From BS750m-G62 sp964577175 (GTDB lineage: Bacteria; Planctomycetota; Phycisphaerae; FEN-1346), in the NCBI GenBank assembly GCA_964577175.1, contig CAZNYC010000108.1:1-14249 (forward strand): 14,249 bases of DNA, read 5' to 3'. Position numbers and translations under genes: made by a program. Shown here in pieces: positions 12,663 to 14,249 of the stretch. The notes under the pieces were generated by a model that saw only the letters and a list, made by a program, of their open reading frames with translations, did no database searches and was not told the DNA's origin. Each line of letters starts with the position of its first letter. Within the stretch, counting starts at the first letter, position 1.

Positions 12663-13877
12663 TCACTTCGCCCGGGCGTCGATCTCCTCCACCTTGAACC
12701 GCACGCTGGCGATGTACGGCTTCGCGCCCCTCGTCCAGTGGCCGTAGGTGGTGGCGACGAAGGTGCCGTCGGGCAGCCGTTCGACGGCCGGGTAGGCGCA
12801 GTCGCCGCCGCGATGGTTGTCCATGAGACGGACGCGGTACTGGCCCTCGCGTCCCTGCCGGATGTCCTCGTAGGTGCCGACCCACATCACCCAGTCGCCC
12901 CGGGTGGGGCTCTTGCGGGTCGTGTCGCGGAACGAGACGACGAGGCGCCCGTCCGGGGCGTACTGGCCCACGTGCCGGTCGCCCGTCAGGGCCGCCGGCA
13001 CCTGGCGGGGCGGCGTCCAGGAGCGGCCCTCGTCGCGCGAGAACATGACCATGGAGTTATACTTGCGGCTGTTCTCGCGGAGGAGGACGGCGATCTCCTT
13101 GCCGTCGGGCGAACGGATCGCCCCCGGCTCGCATATGTGCGGGCCGTCGGTCCACTTGGCGATGGGAATGGGGTCGCCCCACGTCAGGCCGCCGTCGGAT
13201 GAGAGGGTCTTGTAGACGGTCCACGTGCCGGTCCGCTTGCCGGCGGGCGACTGCCGATGCCGGCCCGGGCCGCCCTGGATGAACCGCCCGTCGTCGTGGA
13301 AGAGGGCCATGTACGAGCCGCCCTCCAGCCGCACGCACGACGCCATCGCCACCACGCCGCCGAAGTCGCCGATGGGCTCGAGCGGCGTCCACGTCAGGCC
13401 GTTGTCCGGGCTGCGGGCCATCTTGATGGGGTACAGGCCGGAGAACATGATGAGCCACCGGTGCCCGTCCGGGGCCACGGTGCGGTACAGGGTGGGCACC
13501 TCCTGGCTCCTGGCCCAGTTCTCGGGTGTGGGCAGGCGGTCGGACCACGTGAGGCCGGCGTCGCCTGAGCGCTTCAGGACGACGGCCCCGCTGCCGTGGC
13601 CCTTGGGATAGACGGCCAGCATGGTGCGGTGGTCTTCGAGGAGGACGGTGGTGGGATGGCCGAGGTACTGGCCCTTCTCGCGGTCGACGATCACTTGGCG
13701 CTGCGTCTCGCCGGCGAGGTCGACGGTGGGGATGGTGTAGGCGGGGTCGAGCGTGCGCGGCGGGGGGCCTTCGAGGGTGGGGCAGGCGACGGGGTCGCCC
13801 TCCCCCGCGCCCCCCGGTACCGCCGGGGCAAAACAGGCGACGAGCATGAGAACGCGCGGCAGCAATCGCATGGACAT
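12663..13877 (-). CDS. Secreted sialidase-like protein with four Asp boxes (BNR repeats)
   Basis: 404 aa. A signal peptide is seen at residues 1-22 or so (MSMRLLPRVLMLVACFAPAV). A six-bladed beta-propeller is implied by Asp boxes SGDAGLTW (104-111), SPDNGLTW (156-163), SSDGGLTW (226-233) and SRDEGRSW (280-287). CEPGAIRSPDGKEIAVLLREN (249-269) fits the strand that carries a catalytic Glu and Arg in sialidases, and SFRDT (315-319) could supply another Arg. Members remove terminal sialic acids, but many planctomycete relatives have unknown substrates, so exo-sialidase is probable rather than certain. Of two nearby ATGs the one at 13877 has GGAGG 9 bases upstream. The open frame extends further to 14243 through repeats and is not believed. 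No convincing promoter was seen; the stop is next to the tandem repeat. Confidence 0.85.
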   Translation of the reverse strand: MSMRLLPRVLMLVACFAPAVPGGAGEGDPVACPTLEGPPPRTLDPAYTIPTVDLAGETQRQVIVDREKGQYLGHPTTVLLEDHRTMLAVYPKGHGSGAVVLKRSGDAGLTWSDRLPTPENWARSQEVPTLYRTVAPDGHRWLIMFSGLYPIKMARSPDNGLTWTPLEPIGDFGGVVAMASCVRLEGGSYMALFHDDGRFIQGGPGRHRQSPAGKRTGTWTVYKTLSSDGGLTWGDPIPIAKWTDGPHICEPGAIRSPDGKEIAVLLRENSRKYNSMVMFSRDEGRSWTPPRQVPAALTGDRHVGQYAPDGRLVVSFRDTTRKSPTRGDWVMWVGTYEDIRQGREGQYRVRLMDNHRGGDCAYPAVERLPDGTFVATTYGHWTRGAKPYIASVRFKVEEIDARAK

Positions 13878-13937
13878 GGCGAAAAACCTCCGGATCGAGT
13901 GCGCCGGTTGATCCCGAAAGAAGTAACCTTCAAGGCC

Positions 13938-13979
13938 GTCATTCTGAGGAGCGGCGAAGCCGCGACGAAGAATCTCGCC
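13938..13979 (+). repeat. Repeat family C, copy 2
   Basis: GTCATTCTGAGGAG, a small hairpin (GCGGC GAA GCCGC, 13951-13963), then GACGAAGAATCTCGCC. It matches copy 1 at 12350 outside the hairpin. Its last 13 bases (GAAGAATCTCGCC) are the left arm of the inverted repeat completed at 14008-14020. Confidence 0.75.
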
Positions 13980-14020
13980 TTGGCCGTTGACGTTTCGCCG
14001 TGCGCACGGCGAGATTCTTC
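13967..14020. repeat. 13-bp inverted repeat with an inner 16-bp palindrome
   Basis: GAAGAATCTCGCC (13967-13979) and GGCGAGATTCTTC (14008-14020) are perfect reverse complements 28 bases apart. CGCCGTGCGCACGGCG (13996-14011) is a perfect palindrome overlapping the right arm. Confidence 0.85.
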
Positions 14021-14038
14021 GGCCTCGCAAGCGAGGCC
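14021..14038. repeat. Perfect 8-bp palindrome
   Basis: GGCCTCGC, AA, GCGAGGCC, directly abutting the preceding inverted repeat. Confidence 0.8.
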
Positions 14039-14057
14039 ACGCCACCCCCTCACCCTT

Positions 14058-14080
14058 CCCTCTCCCGCCGGGGGAGAGGG
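14058..14080. repeat. Palindromic repeat (CCCTCTCCC type)
   Basis: CCCTCTCCC, loop GCCGG, GGGAGAGGG, a perfect 9-bp stem with CACCC and GTGAAGG flanks. Similar CCCTCTCCC/GGGAGAGGG palindromes are common dispersed repeats in many bacterial genomes, from general knowledge. Confidence 0.75.
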
Positions 14081-14119
14081 TGAAGGTCGCGTCGACCTTC
14101 GTCGACGGCTCAAGCATCG

Positions 14120-14143
14120 CACGGCCGGGCGAGACCGGCCGTG
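14120..14143. repeat. Palindromic repeat family B, copy 2
   Basis: CACGGCCGG, loop GCGAGA, CCGGCCGTG, a perfect 9-bp stem, followed by GCACGG. Related to the element at 8855-8878. Confidence 0.65.
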
Positions 14144-14170
14144 GCACGGCGCCTGTCCTATTCAACGGCA

Positions 14171-14198
14171 GCGCGACGGGTGCGGAGACCCGCCGCGC
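14171..14198. repeat. Palindromic repeat family A, copy 3
   Basis: Left arm GCGCGACGGGT, loop GCGGAG, right arm ACCCGCCGCGC. One A-C mismatch at 14176/14193, the same stem position that varies in copies 2 and 4. Confidence 0.85.
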
Positions 14199-14220
14199 AG
14201 CCCTGAAAAGGCCGTTTCGA

Positions 14221-14248
14221 GCGCGGCGGGTGCGGAGACCCACCGCGC
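14221..14248. repeat. Palindromic repeat family A, copy 4
   Basis: Left arm GCGCGGCGGGT, loop GCGGAG, right arm ACCCACCGCGC. One C-A mismatch at 14227/14242. It starts exactly 50 bases after copy 3 and ends at the window edge. Confidence 0.85.
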
Positions 14249-14249
14249 T

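Noticed and set aside
12391..12885. Open frames crossing the N run and tandem repeat (HAKAQRRK-type text)
   Set aside because: Products of the CTTTGCG/GCGTGAGG repeat and of unknown bases; a well-known source of false genes.
13878..14243. N-terminal extension of the sialidase frame
   Set aside because: It consists of intergenic palindromic repeats; the signal peptide begins at 13877 with GGAGG upstream.
14171..14248. CRISPR array (28-bp palindromic repeat, 22-bp spacer)
   Set aside because: Only two units, a short spacer, other copies are solitary elsewhere, and no cas genes are visible.

Overview
The window is very GC-rich and compact, and looks like a piece of a planctomycete (Planctomycetota) chromosome, probably a draft or metagenome-derived assembly. 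The lineage is inferred, not proven. It rests on three things: a PilM-like protein opening with a VWGIDVG motif, a secreted DUF1080 (3-keto-disaccharide hydrolase fold) protein together with an Asp-box sialidase and a glycosidase-like lipoprotein, and many short palindromic repeats between genes. A run of 100 N at 12497-12596 is a scaffold gap inside a tandem repeat.

Left part (1-5167, all minus strand). A pilM-like gene runs off the left edge and has its own TTGACG/TTCAAT promoter. To its right is a likely operon, transcribed leftwards from a TTGACT/TAAACT promoter near 5240: a Trm112-like zinc protein (UPF0434/YcaR), a calcineurin-type phosphoesterase, the membrane insertase yidC and the tRNA-modification GTPase mnmE. 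The yidC-mnmE pair is a remnant of the cluster often found near bacterial replication origins.

Middle part (5168-8679, plus strand). tsaB (t6A tRNA modification) is read from a consensus TATAAT box placed back to back with the operon promoter. It is followed by a cystathionine gamma-synthase of the plant-like type (methionine/cysteine metabolism) and a secreted DUF1080 protein.

Right part (8680-14249). A large lipoprotein with a GH67/GH20-like N-terminal fold (minus) is divergent from a cytoplasmic PpiC-type parvulin (plus). After the gap-containing repeat region comes a secreted sialidase with four Asp boxes (minus). DUF1080, glycosidase-like and sialidase proteins point to breakdown of complex glycans outside the cytoplasm, though they are separate transcription units mixed with housekeeping genes.

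No new multi-gene defence, secretion or biosynthetic system is visible. The unexplained structure is mostly non-coding. It comprises at least four families of palindromic intergenic repeats (one with four copies, one of which falls in the parvulin leader and can form two mutually exclusive hairpins), a 35-bp inverted repeat pair around another repeat copy, and a dense cluster of palindromes upstream of the sialidase. At protein level, the stand-out points are a Gln in place of the groove Arg of YidC and a possible repeat-encoded N-terminal extension of MnmE.
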